The notes under the pieces were generated by a model. That model saw only the letters and a list, made by a program, of their open reading frames with translations. It searched no databases and was not told the origin of the DNA. The position numbers and the translations under genes are program-made. Shown here in pieces: positions 32,222-41,872 of a stretch of 50,323 nucleotides of DNA; position 1 is the stretch's first letter; each line of letters starts with the position of its first letter. The DNA comes from Trueperaceae bacterium (GTDB lineage: Bacteria; Deinococcota; Deinococci; Deinococcales; Trueperaceae): assembly GCA_036381595.1 (NCBI GenBank), contig DASVCN010000024.1, positions 1-50,323 on the forward strand. The letters run 5' to 3'.

Positions 32222-32625
32222 CCGGCGGGCGTGGCAGGAAGCGAAGTTCGGCAGAGATAGTGCGGGAGATCGAAGCCACCCGCGCTCGGCTGGCGAACGA
32301 CATCGAAGCGGCGCAGGTGAAGCTGAGCAGGCGCGGCCTCCAGGACGAGGCTATGGGCAGGCTCAGCAACATCAGGAACCGGGCGACCGGCGCCATCTCC
32401 GGGGTCAGCCACTCCGCTGACCACCAGGCGAGCCAGTTGAGCCACCTGGCGGTGGACACCATCAAGCGCTACCCCATCGTGACCACCATCATCGGGCTGG
32501 GACTGGCTCTACTCGCGTTCAGCAACGGCCGCCGCTCCAGGCCGCCCGGCACCGTCGACGAGGACATGGAGTTGGTGACCAGACCGACGCCCAGGGCGGT
32601 AGACCTTCCGCCCACGAGCTACTGA
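32218..32625 (+). CDS. DUF3618 membrane protein
   Basis: A 135-residue small protein with the DUF3618 pattern 'IVREIEATRARLANDIEA' near the N-terminus, a middle amphipathic region and a single membrane segment 'YPIVTTIIGLGLALLAF'. The function of the family is unknown. It usually lies beside holin-X-like and DUF883-like genes, as here. It overlaps the LEA-like gene by four bases and is 18 bases from the next gene. Confidence 0.75.
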   Translation: MTGGRGRKRSSAEIVREIEATRARLANDIEAAQVKLSRRGLQDEAMGRLSNIRNRATGAISGVSHSADHQASQLSHLAVDTIKRYPIVTTIIGLGLALLAFSNGRRSRPPGTVDEDMELVTRPTPRAVDLPPTSY

Positions 32626-32643
32626 TTCGGAAGCGGGGGAAAC

Positions 32644-33048
32644 GTGACCACTGAGGCGAGAAGAGATCCGTTCGAGCGCTCTATCGGGGACGTCCTGTCG
32701 GACCTGTTCCGCGACGGTTCCGAGCTCATCCGCCAGGAGATCGAGCTGGCCAAGGTGGAGATGCGGGAGAACGTCTCCAGCCTGACCAAGGATAGCGTCG
32801 GGATCGCGATCGGCGGAGCGATGGCGCTGGTTGGCCTGTTCGCACTGGTGGCCGCACTGATCCTGGTGCTGGGCCTCGTGATGCCTTACTGGGCCTCGGC
32901 CCTGATAGTCGGCGGCCTCCTGGTGATCATCGGGATGGTCGTAGTGATGGCGAACGTTCGGGCGATCAAGAGCAACGGCATCGCACCGAAGAAGACGATG
33001 GAGACGATCAAGGAAGACGCACGGATGGTAAGGGAGAAGTTCGCATGA
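32644..33048 (+). CDS. Phage-holin superfamily III-like membrane protein
   Basis: A 134-residue protein resembling the 'putative actinobacterial holin-X' family: an N-terminal amphipathic helix 'LIRQEIELAKVEMRENVSSL' and two membrane segments (about 57-79 and 84-105), then a basic C-terminus. Despite the family name, it is chromosomal with no phage genes around, so a lytic role is unlikely. It starts with GTG, with GGGGGAAAC upstream. It overlaps the next gene by ATGA (33045-33048). Confidence 0.78.
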   Translation: MTTEARRDPFERSIGDVLSDLFRDGSELIRQEIELAKVEMRENVSSLTKDSVGIAIGGAMALVGLFALVAALILVLGLVMPYWASALIVGGLLVIIGMVVVMANVRAIKSNGIAPKKTMETIKEDARMVREKFA

Positions 33049-33548
33049 GCGACTGGGACAGGTACAGCACGGAACACGACGTCAGCGGCAGCATCTACGA
33101 GTCGGACTACGGTCGATCCTCGGAGGGCCTGCGCGACCGCGCCCGCCAGGGGGTCGACCAGATGCGGCACCGGGCACAGGACATGAGCGGGAAGGCGCGC
33201 GAAGGCTTCGACCACTACTTCCATCAGCACCCGCTTACCTTCGGGATAGGGGCAGTGGCCCTCGGCTTCGCCATCGGGATGCTCCTGCCCGCCACGAGAC
33301 CGGAAGAACGCTGGATGGGCGAGGCGTCGGAACGGGTGAAGGAGCGCGGCCGCGAGACGATGCACAAGGTCGGCGACGTCGCCCGCACCTCCTTCGAGGA
33401 GGCGCGCGAGACTGCCCGGCACGAGATGGAGGAGCGCGGTCTGGACCCCAAGAAGATGGCGCACGAGGCCCGGGATGTGGCCGAGAAGACCGCCAAGGAA
33501 GCGCGCCGTGCCGCCGAGGAGGAGGCGGAGCGCAACAAGTTGCGCTGA
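33045..33548 (+). CDS. DUF883/YtxH-like amphipathic protein with one membrane segment
   Basis: A 167-residue protein. It has a charged start, a helix 'LRDRARQGVDQMRHRAQDMS', a short hydrophobic segment 'TFGIGAVALGFAIGMLLP' (about 66-83), then a long Ala/Glu/Arg/Lys-rich amphipathic tail ('EARETARHEMEERG', 'AEKTAKEARRAAEEEAERNK'). The layout mirrors the first gene of the operon. Ribosome association via DUF883 (ElaB-type) or a surface-stress role are both guesses. A terminator hairpin follows at 33569. Confidence 0.7.
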   Translation: MSDWDRYSTEHDVSGSIYESDYGRSSEGLRDRARQGVDQMRHRAQDMSGKAREGFDHYFHQHPLTFGIGAVALGFAIGMLLPATRPEERWMGEASERVKERGRETMHKVGDVARTSFEEARETARHEMEERGLDPKKMAHEARDVAEKTAKEARRAAEEEAERNKLR

Positions 33549-33566
33549 CTCCCGCTATCGAACGGC

Positions 33567-34448
33567 TCAGGAGCCGGCTGCCACCTCGGTGGGCGTCGGC
33601 TCCTCTTTCTGTCGCCGCCTGGTGTCGACCTGCGTGAACTCGGCGCCGAACAGCAGGATCTGCGACGAGTAGTAGATCCAGAGTAGGAGGACTACCAGCG
33701 AACCGGCCGCTCCATAGGTCGACTTGACGCCCGAGAACCCGAGGTAGAAGCCGATCAGGAACTCACCGATCTTGAAGAGGACAGCCGTGATGATCGCACC
33801 CCTCAGGACGTTGCGCCAGTGGAGTTCGACATCGGGCAGGACCATGAAGATGGCGCCGAACACCACGGTGAACACGGCGAGCATCAGCAACTGGTTGACG
33901 ATGAACCAGACCACGTTGCCGCCCGGCAGCAGGCCCGAGAAGCTGGACAGGATCACGTTGAGCGCCGCCTGGAGTGCGAACGAGACGAGCAGCACGAACC
34001 CGAGAGCGAGTACCATGCCCAGCCCCTCGAGCCGCACCAGCAGGAGCTTCCTGATGCCGCGACTACGGTCGGCAGCCACGTCCCAGATCTTGTTGAGGGC
34101 GCCCTGCAACTGAGCGAAGACTGTCGTCGCGCCGATCAGGAGGGTCACGATGCCGATCACCGTCGCCAGGATGCCCCCTCCCTGCTGCGAGGTCCGCTCG
34201 ACCATCGTGCCGATCAGGTTGGCTGCGTCCGGGCCGATCCGCGCCTGCAGCTGGCTCATCAGCTGGCTGCGCGCCTCCTCGCTCCCGTATACGAAGCCGA
34301 CTATGGCGAGGACGATCACGAGCAAGGGCGCTATGGAGAAGATCGTGTAGTAGGCGAGGGCGGCAGCGAGCCTGGGCGCCTGGTCCTCGCCGAACTCCTT
34401 GACGGTCTGCTTGAGGACCTGCCAATACTCGGACACGTTCACCCCCAT
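33567..34448 (-). CDS. YihY/BrkB family inner-membrane protein
   Basis: A 293-residue membrane protein with the family opening 'LAAALAYYTIFSIAPLLVI' and six hydrophobic segments. Other blocks are 'ATTVFAQLQGALNKIWDV' and 'YGAAGSLVVLLLWIYYSSQI', which ends in 'LLFGAEFTQV'. The family was once called ribonuclease BN in error; its role is unknown. Start is uncertain among ATG 34448 and nearby GTG codons at 34442 and 34436; no ribosome-binding site is seen. It converges with the four-gene envelope operon. Confidence 0.92.
   Translation of the reverse strand: MGVNVSEYWQVLKQTVKEFGEDQAPRLAAALAYYTIFSIAPLLVIVLAIVGFVYGSEEARSQLMSQLQARIGPDAANLIGTMVERTSQQGGGILATVIGIVTLLIGATTVFAQLQGALNKIWDVAADRSRGIRKLLLVRLEGLGMVLALGFVLLVSFALQAALNVILSSFSGLLPGGNVVWFIVNQLLMLAVFTVVFGAIFMVLPDVELHWRNVLRGAIITAVLFKIGEFLIGFYLGFSGVKSTYGAAGSLVVLLLWIYYSSQILLFGAEFTQVDTRRRQKEEPTPTEVAAGS
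33569..33604 (+). terminator. Hairpin at convergent junction
   Basis: AGGAGCCG (33569-33576) pairs with CGGCTCCT (33597-33604), and GCCACC/GGTGG pair inside. CTCTTTCT follows on the plus strand. It overlaps the last codons of the YihY-type gene and would end the envelope operon. Confidence 0.6.
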
Positions 34449-34526
34449 CCCAGGCTGAAGGAGAGGAGGTCACGGCACCATGTCGCCGCATACAGCATCC
34501 GTGATCGTCCTCGGCGAGTCGGCGGT

Positions 34527-34532
34527 TAGAGT
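34527..34532 (+). promoter_or_regulatory. Leaderless-type -10 box for HIT gene
   Basis: TAGAGT lies 6 bases before the ATG at 34539. A GGAG also occurs in the gap but is too near the start to be a normal ribosome-binding site. Confidence 0.5.
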
Positions 34533-34538
34533 TGGAGC

Positions 34539-34892
34539 ATGAGCGAGGACACCATCTTCGGCAAGATCGTTCGTGGCGAGGTCGACACCGAACTCCTCTA
34601 CCAGGACGAGCTGGTCACCGCCTTCAGGGACATCAGCCCGCAGGCTCCTGTTCACATCCTCATCGTCCCGAACGAGCCGATAGCTACGGTCGACGATGTC
34701 GGGGAGGAGAACGAGGCAGCTCTGGGCCGGCTGTTCACCGTCGCTCGGCGTCTCGCAGCGCGGCACGGTCTCGAGAAGGGGTACCGGCTCATCGTCAACT
34801 GCAAGGAGCACGGACACCAGGAAGTATTCCACCTCCACATGCATCTGCTCGGCGGCCGTCCGCTGGGACCGATCGTCTGCCCAACCGAGTAG
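34539..34892 (+). CDS. HIT family nucleotide hydrolase (HinT-like)
   Basis: A 117-residue HIT protein, expected to split AMP-lysine-type phosphoramidates. '[11 protein letters not shown]' and '[17 protein letters not shown]' are standard. The His triad is 'FHLHMH', with His98, His100 and His102 (H-x-H-x-H). Length matches HinT. It is a single gene with its own leaderless-type promoter. Confidence 0.95.
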   Translation: MSEDTIFGKIVRGEVDTELLYQDELVTAFRDISPQAPVHILIVPNEPIATVDDVGEENEAALGRLFTVARRLAARHGLEKGYRLIVNCKEHGHQEVFHLHMHLLGGRPLGPIVCPTE

Positions 34893-34944
34893 CTCTTGCC
34901 TGCACGCTTCGTGCTCGGGCACCTGAGCTCGGGCGGCCTGTTGC

Positions 34945-34950
34945 TAGACT
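34945..34950 (+). promoter_or_regulatory. Leaderless-type -10 box upstream of YIP1-like gene
   Basis: TAGACT is 7 bases before an ATG at 34958. That ATG opens an eight-residue frame (34958-34984) overlapping the start of the YIP1-like gene in another frame, not the gene itself. Confidence 0.5.
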
Positions 34951-34971
34951 CGCCGTCATGGGCTGCCCGTC

Positions 34972-35574
34972 ATGGCAGAGTTGATCGGTGAAACACTAAG
35001 GCTCGCAAGCGGACACTACCTGCATCTGGAGCAGCTGCCGATCAGGATGCTCCTCGCCGTCGTGTTCCTGGCCGGCATCTCGTCGGCCGCCGGGCAGAGC
35101 CTGGTGCTATTCGTCAGCCGCGTTCGTCCGCACCGTTTCATCGCGAGTCTGCTGCTCTCGGCGATGATCTTCGTCGCCGGCTTCATGCTTTGGAGTCTTT
35201 CGGTCTGGTCCATCGGCAGTTTCGCCTACTCTCGAGAGGTTCCTTACGAGACGGTGCTGCGCGCCATCGCACTCGCCTACAGCCCCTACCTCTTCAGCTT
35301 CTTCGTTCTGACCCCCTACCTCGGCTCCTTCATCTGGCTGCTGCTCTCCATCTGGAGCCTGCTCGCGCTGGTGATCGCCACCGGCGTGGTGCTGGACCTG
35401 ACCCTCTGGCAGGCGCTCCTCTGCAACGCCGGCGGGTGGCTGCTCCTGCAGTTGCTGGAACGGACGATCGGCCGGCCGGTGCTGGCCCTGACGAAGATCC
35501 TCCGGAGCTGGGTGGCGGGGACTCGCCTGACCACCGAGGCCGAGAGGCTCGCCCGTCCTGAGGGGGAGGGCTGA
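34972..35574 (+). CDS. YIP1-family-like membrane protein
   Basis: A 200-residue membrane protein with about five hydrophobic segments (for example 'MLLAVVFLAGISSAAGQSLV', 'FIASLLLSAMIFVAGFMLWS', 'SFIWLLLSIWSLLALVIATG'). The block 'LRAIALAYSPYLFSFFVLTP' resembles the Yip1/YIP1-like (PF04893-type) central motif. The exact function is unknown. ATG 34972 sits 22 bases after a TAGACT box, in a place where the short frame 'MGCPSWQS' (34958-34984) overlaps it. The next gene starts immediately (TGA-GTG), so the two form an operon. Confidence 0.68.
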   Translation: MAELIGETLRLASGHYLHLEQLPIRMLLAVVFLAGISSAAGQSLVLFVSRVRPHRFIASLLLSAMIFVAGFMLWSLSVWSIGSFAYSREVPYETVLRAIALAYSPYLFSFFVLTPYLGSFIWLLLSIWSLLALVIATGVVLDLTLWQALLCNAGGWLLLQLLERTIGRPVLALTKILRSWVAGTRLTTEAERLARPEGEG

Positions 35575-36537
35575 GTGGACGTCGACATCTGGACGATGGT
35601 CACCATCGGCAGCCTGGCACTGCTGGTAGGCGGATCGTTGGCCCCACTCGAGACACTGGGCTGGTGGGCCGGCTGGTACGGACGCCGTGGCGATGAGCTG
35701 GCTCTGGCGAAACCAATGGTCACCGAAGAACCGGGGCAGAAGCGCCACTTCCTGGTCTTCCTTACCGGCGTGCACAGTGTCTCAGGCGAAACCTTCGCCA
35801 AGCGGGAGCAGAGTCTCCTGCGTGAGCTGCGGGCCCGCTTCCCGGGTAGCGTCGTCGTGGAGGTGTTCCCCTACTCGGTGACCAACCGCGCGCTCACCGG
35901 CCAGCGGGTGTTCGCCTGGTTCTGGCGCTGGGCGCTGTCGATGAAGCTGAGCAAGCGAACCCTCAGCGGCATCGCCGGGATGGTCATCAACCTTCGCAAC
36001 CTGTGGCAGGTCGCGGTCTCGACCGACAAACGCTACGGCCCGCTGTACAACCAGGGATCGGCCGAGCTGATTTTGGGCGCCCTCGTAGGCGCCGGCTACC
36101 GCGTGGGGAGCGGGATGCCGGTCACCCTCATCGGTTATAGCGGTGGCGGTCAGGTCGCGGTCGGCGCTGGCGGTCACCTCGCCCAGATGCTCAACTGCCA
36201 GGTGCGGGTGATCTCGCTGGGCGGGGTGATGAGCTCGGACCCGGGTCTCATGGGTATCCACAAGCTCTTCCACCTCGTAGGCAGGCGGGACGTTGTGGAA
36301 CGCCTCTCGTACGTCTTCTTCCCCGGACGCTGGCCGTTCTTCCGCCACTCGCACTGGAACCAGGCGCGATCGGCGGGGCGGATCTCGCGGATAGACATGG
36401 GGCCGATGGATCACACCGGCCCAGGGGGCTATCTCGACAGCAACAGCCGGCTGGCCGATTCCCGCACCTACCTCGAGGCAACGGTGGACGTCATCGCCGG
36501 GATCGTCGGAGAGGCAGAGGAGGTCGCCGAAACCTAG
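35575..36537 (+). CDS. Membrane-anchored alpha/beta-hydrolase-like protein
   Basis: A 320-residue protein. An N-terminal hydrophobic stretch (about 6-30) precedes a domain with a clear nucleophile elbow 'LIGYSGGGQVAVGAG' (GxSxG) and the preceding strand 'HFLVFLTGVHS'. A possible catalytic His lies in 'DMGPMDHTGPGGYLDSNSRL'. A catalytic Asp cannot be assigned. I do not recognise the family. Lipase- or thioesterase-like chemistry is possible. GTG 35575 follows the YIP1-like stop with no gap. Confidence 0.65.
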   Translation: MDVDIWTMVTIGSLALLVGGSLAPLETLGWWAGWYGRRGDELALAKPMVTEEPGQKRHFLVFLTGVHSVSGETFAKREQSLLRELRARFPGSVVVEVFPYSVTNRALTGQRVFAWFWRWALSMKLSKRTLSGIAGMVINLRNLWQVAVSTDKRYGPLYNQGSAELILGALVGAGYRVGSGMPVTLIGYSGGGQVAVGAGGHLAQMLNCQVRVISLGGVMSSDPGLMGIHKLFHLVGRRDVVERLSYVFFPGRWPFFRHSHWNQARSAGRISRIDMGPMDHTGPGGYLDSNSRLADSRTYLEATVDVIAGIVGEAEEVAET

Positions 36538-36616
36538 CGGTGTTGGGCGCCCAGGCGGAGGAGCTCTGGGCCGTGGGACGACGGGCGTGCGGATAGGGAG
36601 CATCCGGCGGCTACGC

Positions 36617-38146
<1,530 letters not shown>

Positions 38147-38152
38147 AGCTCG

Positions 38153-38158
38153 ATTATA
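38153..38158 (-). promoter_or_regulatory. Leaderless-type consensus -10 box for mutase gene
   Basis: On the minus strand a perfect TATAAT is 6 bases before the ATG at 38146, leaving no leader. Confidence 0.65.
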
Positions 38159-38226
38159 GGCGCCGGTAGGGCGGCTCCCGAACCAGCGGGCGATAGACGG
38201 TGCGGCGGTACCGGACCGGGTGAAGC

Positions 38227-38232
38227 TAAACT
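38227..38232 (+). promoter_or_regulatory. Leaderless-type -10 box for NAD(P)HX repair gene
   Basis: TAAACT is 6 bases before the ATG at 38239. It is divergent from the mutase promoter, with about 70 bases between them. Confidence 0.55.
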
Positions 38233-38238
38233 CCTTGC

Positions 38239-39732
38239 ATGATGCTCTTCCTCGGCGAAGAGATGAGGCGTGCCGACGAACTCGCGGAGGAGGCCGGCGT
38301 GCCTACCCGCGTACTGATGGAGGCAGCCGGAGGGGCGGTCGCGAGGTCGGCCCTGCACAACTTCCCGGCAGCAAGGCGGGTGCTGATCCTCTGCGGCACG
38401 GGGAACAACGGCGGTGACGGGTACGTTGCCGCGAGATACCTGCTGGAGGCGGGCGCTGGAGTGGAACTGTTGGAGCTGCCGGGAGAACGGCGAGGGGACG
38501 CCCAGGAGGCCCGTGACTCGCTCGCCGGGAAGCTCTCACCAACCGAACTCGACGCCGGTTCACTGGGCGCGGCTCTCGAGCGCTCCGACCTGGTGATCGA
38601 CGCTCTCTTCGGGAGCGGCCTCAGCAGACCTCTGGCCGGCGACGTGGCCCGCCTCGTCGATCTCGTCAACCGCTCCGGCCTGCCGCTGCTCGCGGTCGAC
38701 ATCCCCAGCGGCGTCTCCTCCGACTCACCCCACCCGCCCGGATCGCATATCCGCGCGAACCGGACGGTGCAACTCGCCGGCGCCAAGTTATCGAGCGCCT
38801 TCGAGCCTGCCCGCTCTGCCTACGGGGAGATGGAGCTGGCAGACATCGGCATACCGAAGCGGATCCTCGAGGAGGTCTCGACCACTCGGCTGTTGGGCCC
38901 CGAGGTCGGCCGCGGGATACCCCGGCGAGCGAGGGAGGCTCACAAGTACGAGGTCGGCACGGTCCTGGTCCTGGCCGGTTCAGCCCAGTACCTAGGGGCC
39001 GCCGAGCTCACCTGCCGCGGCGCCTACCGAGCGGGGGCCGGTCTGGTGACCCTGGCGGCAGAAGCGCGGCTCGCCTCCAGCTGGCCCGAGATCGTCTTCG
39101 CCCAACTCTCCTGGAACGAAGACCCCGCAGAACGACTCGAAGCGGTAGCCGAACGACGGGCCGGCGCGATAGTCGCCGGCCCCGGCCTCGACCGCCGAGC
39201 ACTCCCCTACCTGCCCAGGTTGCTGGCCGCGCGCCCGGTCCCGTGGGTGCTGGATGCGGGGGCGCTCGAGCCTGACCCGGCGCTCCGCCAGGCCGTGCGG
39301 GAACACGGCTCCTGCGTCCTCACCCCTCACGCCGGGGAAGCCTCGAAACTGTTGGGTTGCAGCGCCGGCGATATCACTCGCGAGCCGTTGGCGGCGGCCC
39401 GCCGCATCGCCGAAGAGTGGAACTCCATCTGCGTACTGAAGGGGGTCGGGACGGTAGTTGCCTCGCCAGGAACGGTGGCGGTCTCGACCGAAGGGCATGA
39501 GGGGATGGCCAGCGGAGGGACCGGGGACGTGCTGGCCGGCGTGCTGGGCGCCTTCCTGGCGGCTCCCGGGGCAGAGGATCCGGTGCCGCGAGTGGAAGCC
39601 GGGGTTGTCGTTCATGGACTGGCCGGCCGGCTGGCGGGCGAGCAGTTGGGCATAGGCATGATCGCCAGCGACCTGGTCGCCAGGGTACCTTTGGCCATGC
39701 GGACGCTCTCCGGTACGCCGCCTGGCCCGTGA
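38239..39732 (+). CDS. nnr: Bifunctional NAD(P)H-hydrate epimerase/dehydratase
   Basis: A 497-residue fusion that repairs hydrated NADH and NADPH. The YjeF_N epimerase domain (about 1-205) has '[10 protein letters not shown]', '[18 protein letters not shown]' and '[11 protein letters not shown]'. The C-terminal carbohydrate-kinase-like dehydratase domain (about 220-490) has '[14 protein letters not shown]', 'GAGLVTLA', '[14 protein letters not shown]' and '[11 protein letters not shown]'. Both halves look complete. Two ATGs, 38239 and 38242, are adjacent; the first has ideal spacing from the -10 box. Confidence 0.96.
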   Translation: MMLFLGEEMRRADELAEEAGVPTRVLMEAAGGAVARSALHNFPAARRVLILCGTGNNGGDGYVAARYLLEAGAGVELLELPGERRGDAQEARDSLAGKLSPTELDAGSLGAALERSDLVIDALFGSGLSRPLAGDVARLVDLVNRSGLPLLAVDIPSGVSSDSPHPPGSHIRANRTVQLAGAKLSSAFEPARSAYGEMELADIGIPKRILEEVSTTRLLGPEVGRGIPRRAREAHKYEVGTVLVLAGSAQYLGAAELTCRGAYRAGAGLVTLAAEARLASSWPEIVFAQLSWNEDPAERLEAVAERRAGAIVAGPGLDRRALPYLPRLLAARPVPWVLDAGALEPDPALRQAVREHGSCVLTPHAGEASKLLGCSAGDITREPLAAARRIAEEWNSICVLKGVGTVVASPGTVAVSTEGHEGMASGGTGDVLAGVLGAFLAAPGAEDPVPRVEAGVVVHGLAGRLAGEQLGIGMIASDLVARVPLAMRTLSGTPPGP

Positions 39733-39738
39733 TAGGCT
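39733..39738 (+). promoter_or_regulatory. Leaderless-type -10 box for thrB
   Basis: TAGGCT is 7 bases before the ATG at 39746 and overlaps the stop of the preceding gene region. thrB may therefore have its own promoter. Confidence 0.5.
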
Positions 39739-39745
39739 TCCCGCC

Positions 39746-40660
39746 ATGACCTCCTCCCCGATCAGGTTGCGGGTTCCCGCGACCAGCGCCAATCTGGGCC
39801 CCGGTTTCGACAGCCTCGGCCTGGCCGTGGGGGTGCACCTCGAGGTGACGGCGTACCCGTCGGAGCGGAACCGGTTCGTCTACCGGGGCGAGGGTGAGGT
39901 CGCAGCCACGCCCGACAACCTGCTCCACCGAGGCTTCGCTGCCGCCTGCCGGGCGGCCGGACGCGAACCGTTCCCGGTCACCCTCGAAGCAGACAACCCG
40001 ATCCCTCTCGCCCGGGGACTGGGCTCTTCATCCGCGGCCCTGGTGGCTGGCGCGGCGGCCGCCGACCAGCTCCTGGGCGGGCCTCTGGGCCGTGACGGCA
40101 TCTTCGAAGTGACGGTGGCCATCGAGGGCCATCCGGATAACGTGGGACCCGCGGTCTACGGCAACTTCACCGTGTCGGCGCTGGGCTCGAACGGCAACTA
40201 CCTGACCCGTTCCCTGACCATCCCGCCAGAATGGCATCTGCTTTTCGCCGTTCCCGACTTCCAGGTGTACACGGAGGAGGCGCGGCGGCTGCTGCCCCTC
40301 AGCTACCCGCGTGACGCGGTCGTGCGCACCGCCAGCCGGGCCGCCTTGTGGACCCTCGCCGTGGCCAGCAACGAACCGGAACTTCTCCGCACCGCGAGTC
40401 TCGACCTGCTCCACCAGCCTTACCGGGCCCCGCTACTCGCCGGATTCGAGGAGTGCCTCGAGTCCGCCTTCGCGGCCGGAGCCTACGCCGTCTACCTGTC
40501 GGGCTCAGGACCGACGGTCGGGAGCGTGGTGGCCGACGAAGCGCTGGTTGCGGTTCGCCCGGCGCTGGAGCGTTACGCCGGCGAGGGCGGCCGGGTACTG
40601 GAACTGCGGGCCACCGGCGGGTACGAGGTAGTAGGGCGGCCGCTGGTCACGGGACGCTGA
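39746..40660 (+). CDS. thrB: Homoserine kinase
   Basis: A 304-residue GHMP kinase that phosphorylates homoserine on the way to threonine. 'VPATSANLGPGFDSLGLAV' is the homoserine-kinase N-terminus, 'PLARGLGSSSAALVAG' the ATP-binding motif, and 'YLSGSGPTVGSVV' the third GHMP motif. Length is normal. Other threonine genes are not adjacent. It ends 8 bases from the convergent methyltransferase gene. Confidence 0.96.
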   Translation: MTSSPIRLRVPATSANLGPGFDSLGLAVGVHLEVTAYPSERNRFVYRGEGEVAATPDNLLHRGFAAACRAAGREPFPVTLEADNPIPLARGLGSSSAALVAGAAAADQLLGGPLGRDGIFEVTVAIEGHPDNVGPAVYGNFTVSALGSNGNYLTRSLTIPPEWHLLFAVPDFQVYTEEARRLLPLSYPRDAVVRTASRAALWTLAVASNEPELLRTASLDLLHQPYRAPLLAGFEECLESAFAAGAYAVYLSGSGPTVGSVVADEALVAVRPALERYAGEGGRVLELRATGGYEVVGRPLVTGR

Positions 40661-40667
40661 CGACCGC

Positions 40668-41783
40668 TCATCTCCTCGTCGGGGGCCGCTTGGCGCGAAG
40701 CACCTTGAATCCTCGCTCGGCGACCACCGTTTCGGGCTCGGACCAGGCGGCGATCTCCCGCTCGTAAGGCAGGTCCCTGTTGGCCACGAGCCACAGTTCG
40801 CCACCCGGCTCGAGCAGCCTGCCGGCGGCGGCTATGAAGGCGCGTGGCACGTCGAGGCGTACCCCCCGGCCAACATGGAAAGGCGGATTGCAGAGGATGA
40901 CGTCGAAGCTCTCCACCCTGATCTCGCTATCGATGTCGGAGTGGCGGCTGTCCAGTTCGAGGCCCAAGTCGGCAGCGTTGCGCCGCACACTCTGCAACGC
41001 AGCGAGGTCGTCGTCGACTGCCGTAACGGCCGCGCCTCTGCGGGCTGCGAGCAGGGCCAGCACGCCGTAGCCGCAGCCGAGATCGAGGACGCGACGCCCA
41101 GCCAGGTCGCTCCACGGGATCACGGCTGCCAGGACCCCGGTGCCGGGGTCGAGCCGTCCCGCAGCATGTACCCCCGGCCGGGCCCGGAGCGGGAGGCCCG
41201 CAGCCTCGAACTCCAGCCACGGGTCGCTACTGTCGCCCTCCAGTGGCTCCCTCGCCACGCTCAACCGCCAGCCTCGATCGCGCTCGACCACCTCGGCGTG
41301 CCCGAAGAGTTCCCCCAGTCGTTTCTCGAACCGCTTGGCCCCCTGGTCCTTGTGGAGTGCCAGATAGAGGGTGCCGCCCGGCCGTAGCGCGTCGCGTGCG
41401 GCCAGCATCTCGGCAAGAACGCGGGCGTTGCCTCGATCGGCCGGCGGCGCCAGCGCGATGAGGTCGGCGCTCCCGCCGCCGAGGTCCCAGGGTAGTGCTG
41501 CGCGGACTCCGGCGACGGGGCCCACGGCCTCCCTGGCGCAAAGTAGGGCGGCCATCGAGGACTCGGCGATCTCGACGCCGGGGTTCGTCGCGGCCAGCAG
41601 GCCCACCGCTCCAGCGCTGCCGGTGCAGTCAACCAACGGCCCGCCGACCCCCGCCAAGGCGCGCCGGAAGACCCGCTCCTGCGGAGGCGGACCGGGGTAA
41701 CCGCGCACGCCCGGCTTGGTGCAGATGGCGCCCTGCGGCAGTTGCAGCCGCTCGAGCCTGTGGTACTCGGACAGCAGGGTCAC
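40668..41783 (-). CDS. RsmC/RlmG-like rRNA guanine-N2 methyltransferase
   Basis: A 371-residue SAM-dependent methyltransferase built of two similar halves. The C-terminal half has the SAM loop 'VLDLGCGYGVLALLA' (232-246) and the catalytic 'NPPF' at 299-302, followed by 'HVGRG'. The N-terminal half is a degenerate copy. This layout matches 16S rRNA m2G1207 (RsmC) or 23S RlmG enzymes; the exact target cannot be read. The GTG start at 41783 is supported by a TAGACT box 6 bases upstream. Confidence 0.88.
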   Translation of the reverse strand: MTLLSEYHRLERLQLPQGAICTKPGVRGYPGPPPQERVFRRALAGVGGPLVDCTGSAGAVGLLAATNPGVEIAESSMAALLCAREAVGPVAGVRAALPWDLGGGSADLIALAPPADRGNARVLAEMLAARDALRPGGTLYLALHKDQGAKRFEKRLGELFGHAEVVERDRGWRLSVAREPLEGDSSDPWLEFEAAGLPLRARPGVHAAGRLDPGTGVLAAVIPWSDLAGRRVLDLGCGYGVLALLAARRGAAVTAVDDDLAALQSVRRNAADLGLELDSRHSDIDSEIRVESFDVILCNPPFHVGRGVRLDVPRAFIAAAGRLLEPGGELWLVANRDLPYEREIAAWSEPETVVAERGFKVLRAKRPPTRR

Positions 41784-41789
41784 TGACCA

Positions 41790-41795
41790 AGTCTA
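41790..41795 (-). promoter_or_regulatory. Leaderless-type -10 box for methyltransferase gene
   Basis: On the minus strand TAGACT lies 6 bases before the GTG at 41783. Confidence 0.55.
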
Positions 41796-41860
41796 TGGGG
41801 AGCGGACCGGAGGTATCGGCGCGAGGTTCGTCGAGCAAGGACTCTTCACCCGGCCGGTGA

Positions 41861-41866
41861 TAGCCT
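41861..41866 (+). promoter_or_regulatory. Leaderless-type -10 box for tsaD
   Basis: TAGCCT is 6 bases before the ATG at 41873. It is divergent from the methyltransferase box 65 bases away. Confidence 0.5.
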
Positions 41867-41872
41867 CGTTGC

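Noticed and set aside
32644-33048. Prophage holin as evidence for a prophage
   Set aside because: No lysin, capsid, tail or integrase gene is near, and the flanking DUF3618 and DUF883-like genes are the usual chromosomal companions.
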